NCBI RefSeq assembly: GCF_022810305.1
Contig: NZ_JALGQH010000031.1
Coordinates: 1-64,000 of the forward strand
Length of the DNA stretch: 64,000 nucleotides
Direction of reading: 5' to 3'
Origin: Rhodococcus sp. ARC_M6
Lineage (GTDB): Bacteria; Actinomycetota; Actinomycetes; Mycobacteriales; Mycobacteriaceae
Shown here: positions 17,957 to 26,318 of the stretch, piece by piece
How positions within the stretch are numbered: position 1 is the first letter of the stretch
Layout: each line of letters opens with the position of its first letter
Position numbers and translations under genes: made by a program
Notes under the pieces: generated by a model
The model's database searches: none
What the model was told of the DNA's origin: nothing
The model's input: only the letters and a program-made list of their open reading frames with translations

Positions 17957-19327
17957 ATGACGATTCGACGAGTTCGAAAATCATCACACCTGCAGTTGGT
18001 GCCGGCGTCCAGTGAGGAGCGCCCGGCGCCTGGAGGGTCGGGTAGTCGGACGGTTGTCAACTATTTGGTGACGATCGAACTCGACGGTGTCACGCCGCCC
18101 ATCTGGCGGCGATTCTCAGTGCCGTCGAATATCCAACTCGACGAACTGCATTCGGTTGTGCAGGTACTAATGGGGTGGGGCGACCAACACAAACATCAGT
18201 GGGTAGGCATGAAACGCACATCGAGTCTCGGCCCCGACCGGTACATCATGCGGGATGTGATCGAGTGCGATGGTACCGGCGAGGAGGACGAGTTCGGCGA
18301 GGACGAAGTGCGTCTCGATGAGGTGCTGTTCGAGGTGGGGGACCACTTGCGGTACGAGTACAACTTCGAGGCACGGTGGAGCCACATGCTTGTTCTCGGG
18401 CAGATCGTCAAACGTGGTCCGATTGCTGAGCCTTGCTGTTTCGGTGGCGAACGGGCATGCCCACCCGAGGATTGCGAGGGTCCGATGGGCTACCGCAAGT
18501 TTCTTGATGAGCAGACGGATTCCGCAGGATTTGATTCCGAGCACTTCGTGTTGGAGGAGGTCAACACGGCAGTGGACACCATGATGGCACTGCAGAAGTA
18601 CCCGCCCGTCCTCGATTCGCAGTTCGCAAAGATATTGCGCCGCATCTCGGTTCACTCAGCGCCGAGACTTTTCTCCGCCGTCTCGAAGGCTGAACTTCAA
18701 GGTATCGGCGGTATGGATTTCGATCTAATGCGTGGGGGAGCGCTCAGCCATCTGTATTGGTTGCTGAATCATGCAAACGGAGACGGTATCGGGTTGACTG
18801 CGTCCGGATGCTTTCCGCCGGAAGAGGTTGCGTCAGCTCGCGACGAACTCGATTGGGGCAGTGAGTGGATCGATACCACTTCCGGCAGTAGCGCACAGCT
18901 CTCAGAGTTACTGGAAGTAGCGAAGACTCTCAAGTTGGTCCGAAAACACAGAGGCACATTGATTCTCACCAGACTCGGTAAGTCGATGATCGCGTATCGA
19001 GGTGAGTTGTGGCGGCATATCGTTTCGGTGCTGCCGTTGGGGAAAGGTGAGCTTGCGCAGGAGGCTGGCCGAATCCTGTTACTCACGTTGGCCGCTGGCC
19101 TATCGGAGGCCGAGCGGAGCGAGGTGATGATCGAGGGGCTTACTGCCTTGGGTTGGCGTACGGAGAGCGGAACCAAACTCGTGGACGACGACTGGACTTC
19201 GGTCGTAGGGGACACCCTGTTGTATCTGCGAATGACGGGCGCTATCGCCGAGAACCCGCTCGATCGAGACGTTCCGTGCGATCCGGAATGGGGCCGCGGG
19301 TTCGCGCGAATGGTCCTGTCGATGTAG
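17957..19327 (+). CDS. Plasmid pRiA4b ORF-3-like family protein
   Basis: A 456-aa protein. Residues 30-200 carry the hallmarks of the pRiA4b ORF-3 (IS1096 TnpR-like passenger) family: VTIELDGVTPPIWRRFSVPS, DELHSVVQVLMGWGDQHKHQ, the YEYNFEARWSH motif and a cysteine pair in CCFGGERACPPEDCEGPMGY. The C-terminal half is helical and unknown. The family is widespread and often tied to mobile DNA, but its biochemical role is not established. It may be co-transcribed with the SNF2 ATPase upstream. Confidence 0.8.
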   Translation: MTIRRVRKSSHLQLVPASSEERPAPGGSGSRTVVNYLVTIELDGVTPPIWRRFSVPSNIQLDELHSVVQVLMGWGDQHKHQWVGMKRTSSLGPDRYIMRDVIECDGTGEEDEFGEDEVRLDEVLFEVGDHLRYEYNFEARWSHMLVLGQIVKRGPIAEPCCFGGERACPPEDCEGPMGYRKFLDEQTDSAGFDSEHFVLEEVNTAVDTMMALQKYPPVLDSQFAKILRRISVHSAPRLFSAVSKAELQGIGGMDFDLMRGGALSHLYWLLNHANGDGIGLTASGCFPPEEVASARDELDWGSEWIDTTSGSSAQLSELLEVAKTLKLVRKHRGTLILTRLGKSMIAYRGELWRHIVSVLPLGKGELAQEAGRILLLTLAAGLSEAERSEVMIEGLTALGWRTESGTKLVDDDWTSVVGDTLLYLRMTGAIAENPLDRDVPCDPEWGRGFARMVLSM

Positions 19328-19763
19328 ACGAAGAATTCGGTGTCGAACGGATCGGATCGTGGACTGATTTCATTCGATATGAATTTGTTATATGCGCTGG
19401 AAGAAAGCACTTTTTGGTCGGTGAAATGCTCGAATTTCGAGGGATTGGAAATTTTGGATTTTGTGTCGTAAAACTGGGGTCATGCTATGGTCAATTTCCA
19501 GTTGCTGAATTGGGTGGTCGAGCCAAAAGCTTGAAACCGCCTCGATGTTCGATGCATTGACCTTATGTGTCGGCTCGGCTCTCTAGTATTCGCTCAATGG
19601 AGGTATAGGTTTTCGTTCGGCGATTGTGTGTGTTGTTAGTCAATTGAATATGTGACCGGTGTTGGTTTGACGGTTACTCCTCGGACGTGCAGCAACAGAG
19701 CGTAAAGATTCGAAACTGGGATCTTTACGCATTGTTCTGTCGATTATTAACGAAGGATGTGAC
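19328..19763 (+). other. 436-base intergenic region upstream of a symporter gene
   Basis: No gene recognised. The stretch is AT-rich and contains the palindrome CTCGAATTTCGAG at 19429-19441 and a longer inverted repeat at 19700-19730. The ribosome-binding site GAAGGA for the symporter lies at 19752-19757. Confidence 0.5.
19700..19730 (+). promoter_or_regulatory. Inverted repeat upstream of the symporter gene
   Basis: GCGTAAAGAT (19700-19709) and ATCTTTACGC (19721-19730) form a perfect 10-bp inverted repeat with an 11-base spacer, 33 bases before the start codon. No T-run follows, so an operator or 5' untranslated hairpin is more likely than a terminator. Confidence 0.45.
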
Positions 19764-21449
19764 GTGACAGGATCCGATATGGTCCAGTTCAGTACGTTGG
19801 TTATTGTTTCACTACTAGTAGCTTTCTACGGTGGAACTTTTCTTATTTCTCTTCGTATCGGTAAGAAGCAGGAAAACGCTGACGAGTTTATGACCGCCGG
19901 CAACAAATTGGGTTTCGGTGTTTCGGCTGCCAGCATGACGGCCACGTGGATTTGGGCGTCGTCGCTGTACGCTTCCGCTACCTCCGGATATACCTACGGG
20001 ATTTCAGGTCCGATTCATTACGGACTGTGGGGCGCGTTGATGATTCTCTTCATCTATCCGTTCGGGCAGCGAATTCGCAAAGTCGCGCCCAAGGCCCACA
20101 CCCTGGCCGAAGTTATGTATGCGCGCCACGGGCGCTCCAGCCAGCTCATGCTTGCGGGATCCAACATCGTCGGCAGCGTCATCAGTTTGATGTCGAACTT
20201 CCTCGCTGGTGGTCTGCTGATTTCGTTGCTGTCCCCGTTCAACTTCATCCAGGGCGTCTTTATCGTTGCGCTGGGTGTTCTGCTGTACACCTTGTGGTCC
20301 GGTTTCCGTGCTTCGGTGCTGACCGACTTTGTGCAGTTGATCGGAATGCTCGGCGCAGTAGTCGTTTTGGTGCCGTTCATCTTCTTCGCGGCAGGATTCC
20401 CCGCAGCCTTCGAGAGCGGCGCCAGCAACCTCACTGCTGAGCAGGGCAACTTCTTCTCGAGTGTCGCCTTCTTCGAGCAAGGCGCGCCGTACATCGCGGC
20501 AGTGCTTGCCTATGCAATCGGAAACCAGACCATCGCGCAGCGATTGTTCGCGGTCCGCGAAGACCTGATCAAGCCCACCTTCATCACCGCGACAGTGGGC
20601 TACGGCGCAACGGTTATCGGCGTCGGCATGCTCGGTGTCCTCGCGTTGTACCTCGGAGTCGAGCCGATGGGCGGCGACGTCAACAACCTGATTCCGCAGA
20701 TGGCGGCGTCGTACCTGCCAGGAATCTTGTTGGCTGTTTTCTTTGTCATGATCATCGGAGCACTGTCTTCAACGGCGGACTCGGATCTGGCTGCACTCTC
20801 GTCGATCATGATGACTGATGTGTACGGCCAGACCGTCACGGGTAAGGCCAATCCGCGACGAATGCTGCTCATCGGCCGAGTGACGATGATCGTCGCGACG
20901 GCTGTTGCAATTGCATTGGCAAGTCTGCAATTGAGCATTCTGGATCTACTGGTATTTGTCGGAGCTCTCTGGGGTGCGCTCGTATTCCCTGTCATCGCGA
21001 GCTTCTACTGGGGCAAGGTGACCAACAAGGCCTTCACCGTGTCGGTACTCGTGGCGCTCGCCGCGTTCTTGCCCGTGCGTTTCAGCTGGGTGCCGATGGA
21101 CGGTGTGATCGGAATCCTCTTCGACATCGTCTCCGTGATCGGTATCGGAGTGGTGCTGGGGCTCATGACCTTCGGATTCTTCGGGCTGAAGGCTGCACAG
21201 ATCGTCGGCGGGCTGGCGATCCTGATCTCCGCACCGTTCGCGATCGGCTTCCTCCACGATTACCCCACGCTCAGTGGATCTTTGGTCGCCTATGCCGTCA
21301 GTACCGTTGTGTGCTTCGCGATGTCGGTCAACCAGAGCGAGACGTTCGATTTCGAGTTGATCAAGCAGCGGACAGGTGACTTCGATGATGAGGATCCCGA
21401 GACGGATCCGCGTGACGATGTTTCCGAGCTGGGTGTGTCCGGCAGATAG
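19764..21449 (+). CDS. Sodium:solute symporter family transporter
   Basis: A 561-aa membrane protein with about 14 hydrophobic spans. SSS-family signs are the N-terminal FYGGTFLISLRIGKKQENAD, EFMTAGNKLGFG, the span ATWIWASSLYASATSGYTYG and FFVMIIGALSSTADSDLAAL. The pattern resembles the urea/proline-type branch; the substrate cannot be fixed from sequence. GTG 19764 has GAAGGA six bases upstream. The C-terminus is acidic (DDEDPETDPRDD). The next gene encodes a 43-aa partner, then come a MarR regulator and an acyl-CoA ligase, hinting that the substrate could be an organic acid; this is inference. Confidence 0.85.
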   Translation: MTGSDMVQFSTLVIVSLLVAFYGGTFLISLRIGKKQENADEFMTAGNKLGFGVSAASMTATWIWASSLYASATSGYTYGISGPIHYGLWGALMILFIYPFGQRIRKVAPKAHTLAEVMYARHGRSSQLMLAGSNIVGSVISLMSNFLAGGLLISLLSPFNFIQGVFIVALGVLLYTLWSGFRASVLTDFVQLIGMLGAVVVLVPFIFFAAGFPAAFESGASNLTAEQGNFFSSVAFFEQGAPYIAAVLAYAIGNQTIAQRLFAVREDLIKPTFITATVGYGATVIGVGMLGVLALYLGVEPMGGDVNNLIPQMAASYLPGILLAVFFVMIIGALSSTADSDLAALSSIMMTDVYGQTVTGKANPRRMLLIGRVTMIVATAVAIALASLQLSILDLLVFVGALWGALVFPVIASFYWGKVTNKAFTVSVLVALAAFLPVRFSWVPMDGVIGILFDIVSVIGIGVVLGLMTFGFFGLKAAQIVGGLAILISAPFAIGFLHDYPTLSGSLVAYAVSTVVCFAMSVNQSETFDFELIKQRTGDFDDEDPETDPRDDVSELGVSGR

Positions 21450-21477
21450 CTGTCGCCTCAAAACTGAAGGAGTACGA

Positions 21478-21609
21478 ATGAGTACAGCTCTACTGACCAT
21501 CTACGTCCTGATCTGGCCTGTGTTGGTCGCTGTCGTCCTGGCGGTCATCAGTCGGGGATTCATCAAGGACTGGCTGGACGCTCGCCGCAACGGCGAAGAT
21601 CTGGTGTAG
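21478..21609 (+). CDS. Small membrane partner of the symporter
   Basis: A 43-aa protein: one transmembrane segment (LTIYVLIWPVLVAVVLAVIS) then a basic/amphipathic tail (RGFIKDWLDARRNGEDLV). It begins 28 bases after the symporter stop behind AAGGAG. Small single-span proteins are often encoded after SSS symporters and are annotated as putative transporter small subunits; the precise role is unknown. Confidence 0.7.
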   Translation: MSTALLTIYVLIWPVLVAVVLAVISRGFIKDWLDARRNGEDLV

Positions 21610-21613
21610 GCAC

Positions 21614-21657
21614 TGACCGTCATCACGGACGCAATTCGCTGTCCGTGGTGGCGGTCA
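21614..21657 (+). terminator. Hairpin after the symporter pair
   Basis: A 17-bp stem (21614-21630 with 21641-21657) closed with two G-U pairs around a 10-base loop. It follows the small subunit stop by four bases. No clear T-run, as often in actinobacteria. Confidence 0.6.
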
Positions 21658-21684
21658 CCTTGCGTTGGGTATGGGGACTGGCGT

Positions 21685-21690
21685 TATAGT
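21685..21690 (+). promoter_or_regulatory. -10 element of a likely leaderless message
   Basis: TATAGT lies six bases before GTG 21697. Transcription would start at about the first base of the start codon, giving a leaderless mRNA, common in actinobacteria. The -35 region is not clear. Confidence 0.5.
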
Positions 21691-21696
21691 TGCTCA

Positions 21697-22158
21697 GTGC
21701 AACACGCAGGAGCGAAATCGCTCACCGGCCCGCCAGCCGTCCATGACGAACTGGTGCACCTGACGCGTCAGCTGATGACCGGCGATCGCCAATCCGATGA
21801 TCAGCCGTCCATCGCGCAACACTCTTTCCTCTCGTTTATCGGCCGCAACGACGGCTGCCGAGCTACCGAGATTTCCGACGTCTTCGGCGTCAACCGCTCC
21901 ACCATCTCGCGGCAGGTACGCGGATGTATCGACGCAGGCTGGGTGTTTGCCGACCCCGGACCTGTTCGTCAGGGCAACCCGCTCCACCTCACGGACGCCG
22001 GCCGCACGTATCTTGATGCCGCCGACGCGCGTCGACTCGACCAAGTCACCAGCAGGCTGCAGGATTGGTCTGAGTCCGAGATCGCAGAATTTGCCCGTGC
22101 ACTTCACCGTTTCAGAATCAGCACCGAATCGCAGACCAACGGAGATGAAAACCTGTGA
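21697..22158 (+). CDS. MarR family transcriptional regulator
   Basis: A 153-aa protein with the MarR winged helix: CRATEISDVFGVNRSTISRQ as the helix-turn-helix and a wing at GPVRQGNPLHLTDAGRTYL. GTG start, probably leaderless. Its stop overlaps the start of the acyl-CoA ligase gene, so both are translated together and the regulator most likely senses a substrate or product of that enzyme or of the nearby symporter. Confidence 0.85.
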   Translation: MQHAGAKSLTGPPAVHDELVHLTRQLMTGDRQSDDQPSIAQHSFLSFIGRNDGCRATEISDVFGVNRSTISRQVRGCIDAGWVFADPGPVRQGNPLHLTDAGRTYLDAADARRLDQVTSRLQDWSESEIAEFARALHRFRISTESQTNGDENL

Positions 22159-23948
22159 GTGACTACAGCGCTAAAGCCCAGTTCGTCATCTCCGATAACG
22201 AGTCCGTGGTGCACACAGTTTTCACCCACGCCGAGCGGACCCCGAACCTCACGGTATTCTCCCGGCCCAAGGGCGATACCTGGATCGACGTCTCTGCCAA
22301 AGACTTCGCCGAGCAGGTCACGGGCGTCGCGAACGGCCTGATCGCTGCCGGAGTTGGGCCCGGTGACCGCGTCGCATTGCTGTCGGCGACGCGCTACGAG
22401 TGGACGCTTTTCGACTTCGCCATTTGGGCAGCCGGCGCGGCGACGGTCCCGATTTACGACTCGTCCTCACAGGGACAGGTCAGTTGGATCCTCGAAGACT
22501 CCGAAGCCGTCATGGCTATCGTCGAGACCGGGACCCACGAGAAACTGTTTGAGGATGCGCCCAGCACCCTCAAGGCGGTCATGCAGATCGACGCCGGGGC
22601 CGTAGAGACGCTGACCCAGGGTGGCATCGACATCGACGCCACCGAACTGAAGAAGCGACTCGACGGAATCAAGGCCGACGATCTAGCGTCGCTCGTCTAC
22701 ACCTCCGGAACGACGGGACGCCCGAAGGGGTGCGTCCTCACTCACCGCAACTTCTTGTCCGAGGTGCGCGGCATTCTCACCGCCTCGATCGGCGAGGTTG
22801 CTGTTCCCGGTAACCGCGTCCTCACCTTCCTGCCCCTCGCGCACGTTCTTGCTCGCGCCGTTTCCTTGGCAACTTTCGAGGCGGGAGCTTCGCAGGCGCA
22901 TTGGTCTGATTTCTCTACCATCACAACCCAATTCGAGCGCTACAAGCCCAATACAATTCTTGGTGTCCCTCGTGTCTTCGAGAAGGTTCGCGACGGTGCG
23001 GCCCGCAAGGCGGAGTCGGGTGGCAAGGTGCCCGGCGCGATCTTTGCCTTCGCGGAAGCAACCGCCAAGGAATACAGCCAAGCGCTCGACAAGGGTGGCC
23101 CTTCGCTGATCCTGAAGGCAAAGCACGCTGTTGCCGACAAGCTTGTGTACTCGAAGCTGCGCGCAGCTCTCGGCGGCGAATGTTGGTTCGCCATCTCGGG
23201 CGGCGGCGCACTCACACCGGAACTCGGTCATTTTTTCCGCGGCCTCGGAGTCCCGATCTACGAGGGCTATGGTCTCACCGAAACCACGGCAGCTCACTGC
23301 GTCAACATCCCCGGTGCGCAGAAGATCGGAACTGTCGGACGGCCTATGGGCGGCAACGGAGTTCGTATTGCGGAGGACGGCGAGATCGAACTCAACGGGG
23401 GAGTGGTCTTCAAGGGCTACTGGAAGAACGAGAAGGCAACCGCAGATACCTTTGACAACGGTTGGTTGCGAACTGGAGATCTCGGCGAACTCGACAGTGA
23501 CGGTTACCTTTCCATTACCGGCCGCAAGAAGGATCTGCTGGTGACGGCGGGTGGCAAGAACGTCTCACCCGGCCCGATGGAAGACCGCATCCGCTCGCAT
23601 TCCATCGTGTCGCAGGCCGTCGTCGTCGGTGACGGAAAGACGTACATCACTGCACTTCTCACGGTTGATCCTGAAGTATTCGAAAAGTGGAAGGTCGATA
23701 ACGGCAGACCATCCAGCGCCACCGTCGCCGAATTGCGTGACGACAGAGATTTTCGCGCCGAACTGCAGAAGGCTATCGACGACGCCAATTCGACTGTCTC
23801 ACATGCAGAGTCGATCAAGAAGTTCGTCATCCTCGATCGCGATCTCACCGAAGAAGACGGCGAATTGACCGCGACGCTGAAGATCAAGCGCAACGTCGTT
23901 GTCGACCGATTCTCCAAAGAGATCGAAGGAATGTACGCCAAGAGCTAG
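22155..23948 (+). CDS. Long-chain fatty acid-CoA ligase (FadD15-like)
   Basis: A 597-aa adenylate-forming enzyme that activates fatty acids to acyl-CoA. The signature YTSGTTGRPKGCVLTHRNF, the A5-like motif YEGYGLTETTAAHC, the A7 aspartate in WLRTGDLGELDSDGYLSITG and the A10-type lysine region GELTATLKIKRN are all present. Length and N-terminus (long insertion typical of bacterial FadD15/ACSL-like enzymes) fit that branch. GTG start overlaps the MarR stop. It converges on, and overlaps by a few bases, the excisionase-like gene on the other strand. Confidence 0.85.
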   Translation: MSDYSAKAQFVISDNESVVHTVFTHAERTPNLTVFSRPKGDTWIDVSAKDFAEQVTGVANGLIAAGVGPGDRVALLSATRYEWTLFDFAIWAAGAATVPIYDSSSQGQVSWILEDSEAVMAIVETGTHEKLFEDAPSTLKAVMQIDAGAVETLTQGGIDIDATELKKRLDGIKADDLASLVYTSGTTGRPKGCVLTHRNFLSEVRGILTASIGEVAVPGNRVLTFLPLAHVLARAVSLATFEAGASQAHWSDFSTITTQFERYKPNTILGVPRVFEKVRDGAARKAESGGKVPGAIFAFAEATAKEYSQALDKGGPSLILKAKHAVADKLVYSKLRAALGGECWFAISGGGALTPELGHFFRGLGVPIYEGYGLTETTAAHCVNIPGAQKIGTVGRPMGGNGVRIAEDGEIELNGGVVFKGYWKNEKATADTFDNGWLRTGDLGELDSDGYLSITGRKKDLLVTAGGKNVSPGPMEDRIRSHSIVSQAVVVGDGKTYITALLTVDPEVFEKWKVDNGRPSSATVAELRDDRDFRAELQKAIDDANSTVSHAESIKKFVILDRDLTEEDGELTATLKIKRNVVVDRFSKEIEGMYAKS

Positions 23949-24325
23949 GAACGCTTGGGGAACTGCTCCCGGTAGGCCATCACGTCATCGAGCCGGAACC
24001 GGCGGTGGGTTCCGCGTAGCTCGATCGGGAGCTTGCCCGCGTCGGCGAGCTTGCGGACGTAGGTGTCTGAGACGCCAAGGATTTCGGCGGCTTGCGATGT
24101 AGTGAGCAGCTCGGCGACCGCGCCAAGTGCGACGCTGTCACCGTTAGCGAGGTAGGTCAGAAGCTGAACTACAGCATCGCCGACGGCCGGTGGAACGTCG
24201 ATCGTGACGCCATCGATTGTCAGAGTTGTTGAGGTGCTCGATGTTTGAGCGATAGCTGCCAGTCCGGTCTTGATTGTGTCGGCGGCAGTGCTGTCGACTG
24301 CTGAAACTATGTGGTCAATGCTCAT
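23945..24325 (-). CDS. Excisionase-type helix-turn-helix DNA-binding protein
   Basis: A 126-aa protein. The last 50 residues form a MerR/excisionase-like domain (LLTTSQAAEILGVSDTYVRK, then LADAGKLPIELRGTHRRFRL). The N-terminal half is a hydrophobic-acidic helical region of unknown role. It lies 29 bases after the XRE-type gene on the same strand, so the two probably form one unit. No integrase or att site is seen, so despite the domain name it is more likely a transcription factor. Confidence 0.75.
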   Translation of the reverse strand: MSIDHIVSAVDSTAADTIKTGLAAIAQTSSTSTTLTIDGVTIDVPPAVGDAVVQLLTYLANGDSVALGAVAELLTTSQAAEILGVSDTYVRKLADAGKLPIELRGTHRRFRLDDVMAYREQFPKRS

Positions 24326-24354
24326 GGTGGGTTCCGATCGAAGTCGTGGTCATC

Positions 24355-24621
24355 TTATCGAGGAACCTTGGTCTCAGCGATTGTCATCGGTTGGATGCGA
24401 AGTCCCAGCGCGTCGGCGATCTCGACGACCGACGTCAGTTTTACAGAACCGGTTCCGTACTCAAGTGATTGAACACTGGATCGTGAGACACCGGCCAAGT
24501 CGGCAAGTGTTTGTTGAGTGAGACGTAGCTGGACTCGGCGATCAGCGAAGCTCTCACCGATGCGGGCTATCTCGGACACAGGGCTATTGCGGTTCGGTGA
24601 ACTTCTGCGCGGCTGGCTCAT
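24355..24621 (-). CDS. XRE-family helix-turn-helix regulator
   Basis: An 88-aa protein with a lambda-repressor-type domain: LRLTQQTLADLAGVSRSSVQ, then SLEYGTGSVKLTSVVEIADA. ATG is preceded by AGGAGG at good distance. HipB-like single-domain regulators of this size are common as antitoxin-type repressors, but no HipA-like toxin is adjacent; the partner gene is the excisionase-type protein downstream. Confidence 0.8.
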   Translation of the reverse strand: MSQPRRSSPNRNSPVSEIARIGESFADRRVQLRLTQQTLADLAGVSRSSVQSLEYGTGSVKLTSVVEIADALGLRIQPMTIAETKVPR

Positions 24622-24811
24622 CGGACCTCCTATGCGTTATTTTGCAAGCATAAGTCGGTGCGAAGGCGCTCGGCAAGGTCCCTTCGGCGTGGTATCCACC
24701 GATTTCCAACCAGTCTGATTGGAATGCAATTTGACTGGTGGGGAAGGGTTCGCTGTTCCCACTGAAACGTAGCCCACCAAATTGGCTGTAACTCGAAGTA
24801 GCATCCTGTTT

Positions 24812-25057
24812 GTGGCTAGACGATCGGTAACTGTGAGATTTGACGAAGAGGAACTGAGGGCGCTCGAGACCCTCCAGGAGTTCACCGGCGCGGACATATC
24901 CAGCGTCGTACGTGAAGCCGTGATCGAGCATGCCCGACGATGTGCTGCGCAGACCAAGCCTCGCGACATCGCCGACAAGCGAAAGTCCTTGACCTTGCAA
25001 GACGCGTTCGCGAAGTACTCCGCGCTGTGTGTCAGTGAAGAGCGGGAAGCGTCGTAA
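24812..25057 (+). CDS. Ribbon-helix-helix-like small DNA-binding protein
   Basis: About 81 aa from GTG 24812 (MARRSVTVRFDEEELRAL). The basic strand RRSVTVRF followed by two helices (EEELRALETLQEFTGA; SSVVREAVIEHARR) is the ribbon-helix-helix pattern of CopG/Arc-type proteins. TAGCAT at 24799-24804 sits seven bases before the GTG, suggesting a leaderless message; the frame is open back to TTG 24782 without a ribosome-binding site. It may be an orphan antitoxin or autoregulator; no toxin follows. Confidence 0.65.
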   Translation: MARRSVTVRFDEEELRALETLQEFTGADISSVVREAVIEHARRCAAQTKPRDIADKRKSLTLQDAFAKYSALCVSEEREAS

Positions 25058-25061
25058 GGGA

Positions 25062-25098
25062 CGGAAGCGGTGAGCAACAGGGGAGCTCACCGCTTCCG
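25062..25098. terminator. Bidirectional hairpin between convergent genes
   Basis: A perfect 14-bp stem (25062-25075 with 25085-25098) with a 9-base loop, in the gap between the ribbon-helix-helix gene and the convergent dehydrogenase gene. No T-run on either side. Confidence 0.65.
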
Positions 25099-25106
25099 GG
25101 CCTTCG

Positions 25107-26162
25107 CTATGAACGAACCAGGATCTTGACGGCTGTGTCGTTGTGTTCGATCAGCGTTGTGAAGCCTTCCGAGATCAACTCTTCGAGCTCGATGCGGCCA
25201 GTGATGAACGGCGCCAGATCGACAACACCGTCCTGAACCATCTTGATGACTGCCTCGTGATCGCGAACGTAGGCAATGGTTCCACGGAGATCGATCTCTT
25301 TGAGCACGAGCTTTTGCATATCGATGGTTGCAGGCTTGCCCCAAATGGAAACGTTGACAACAACTCCCGCGGGTCTGACGGTGTCGAGCATCGTGTCGAG
25401 GACAGCGTTGACACCCGCGCATTCGAATCCGACGTCCGCACCGATACCGTCTGTAATTTCAAGTACGCGTGCTTTGACGTCTTCGGTACTGGGATCGATA
25501 ACGTAGTTCGCGACACCGCTGGTCAGTGCCTTCTCTTTGCGTGCGTCGCTGAGTTCCGTGACGATCGTTGTTACGCCGAGTCCTTTGAGGACTGCCGCAA
25601 CGAGGAGTCCAATCGGGCCGGCGCCACCGACTATCGCTGTGTCACCACTTTTTGCACCACTCCGAACGACGGCATGGTGGGCAACGCTCAACGGTTCGAT
25701 CAGCGCAGCTTCGTCGAGGGGAATGTCGCCGATCTTGTGGATCCACCGCCGGTCGACGACAACCTTCTCGCTGAGTCCGCCACCGCCGCCGGCCAATCCG
25801 ATGAAACCCATCTGCGTGCACAGGTGGTAGTTCCCCGACTTGCAGGGAGCGCACTCATTGCACACGAAATACGGTTCGACGACGACATTCTCGCCGACTT
25901 CGACATCCGTGACACCTTCGCCAACTTCTTCGACGGTGCCCGAGAATTCGTGTCCCATCGTGACTGGCGCATTCTCATGCGAAAGAGGATGAGGGTGCCC
26001 GGGCGCTGAAATGAAGATCGGACCTTCGAGGTATTCGTGGAGGTCGGTGCCGCAGATCCCGCACCACGCAACTTTCAGTTTGACAGTCCCCGGCCGAACT
26101 TCGGGCTCGGGAATGTCTTCGATTCGGATGTCTTTCTGCCCGTGGAACCGTGCTGCCTTCAT
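25107..26162 (-). CDS. Zinc-dependent alcohol dehydrogenase, (R,R)-butanediol dehydrogenase-like
   Basis: A 351-aa medium-chain dehydrogenase from ATG 26162. It has the catalytic zinc site (WCGICGTDLHEY; GHEFSGTVEEVGEGV), a structural-zinc loop CNECAPCKSGNYHLC and the Rossmann motif GGAGPIGLLVAAVLKGLG. The HEYLEGPIFIS region and the sequence around it match butanediol dehydrogenases, which interconvert acetoin and 2,3-butanediol with NAD; sorbitol-type activity is an alternative. The open frame extends 14 codons upstream but MKAARFHG is the usual family start. Confidence 0.8.
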   Translation of the reverse strand: MKAARFHGQKDIRIEDIPEPEVRPGTVKLKVAWCGICGTDLHEYLEGPIFISAPGHPHPLSHENAPVTMGHEFSGTVEEVGEGVTDVEVGENVVVEPYFVCNECAPCKSGNYHLCTQMGFIGLAGGGGGLSEKVVVDRRWIHKIGDIPLDEAALIEPLSVAHHAVVRSGAKSGDTAIVGGAGPIGLLVAAVLKGLGVTTIVTELSDARKEKALTSGVANYVIDPSTEDVKARVLEITDGIGADVGFECAGVNAVLDTMLDTVRPAGVVVNVSIWGKPATIDMQKLVLKEIDLRGTIAYVRDHEAVIKMVQDGVVDLAPFITGRIELEELISEGFTTLIEHNDTAVKILVRS

Positions 26163-26318
26163 GTATCCGCACCTCACTTCGTTGTGAATCCGCTGGTAGA
26201 TCAACGCTAGGGCTGTTGTGGCTCGGTGTGAAGAGTTGCAATGGATTGCAATCGAAGGGAACCAGGTGGCGCTTCGTTGCGTCCAAGACTTTGAGGTCCG
26301 TCGACGAGGGGGAATGCC

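Noticed and set aside
23945..25057. Toxin-antitoxin system among the small regulators
   Set aside because: All three products look like DNA-binding proteins; no toxin-type domain was seen.
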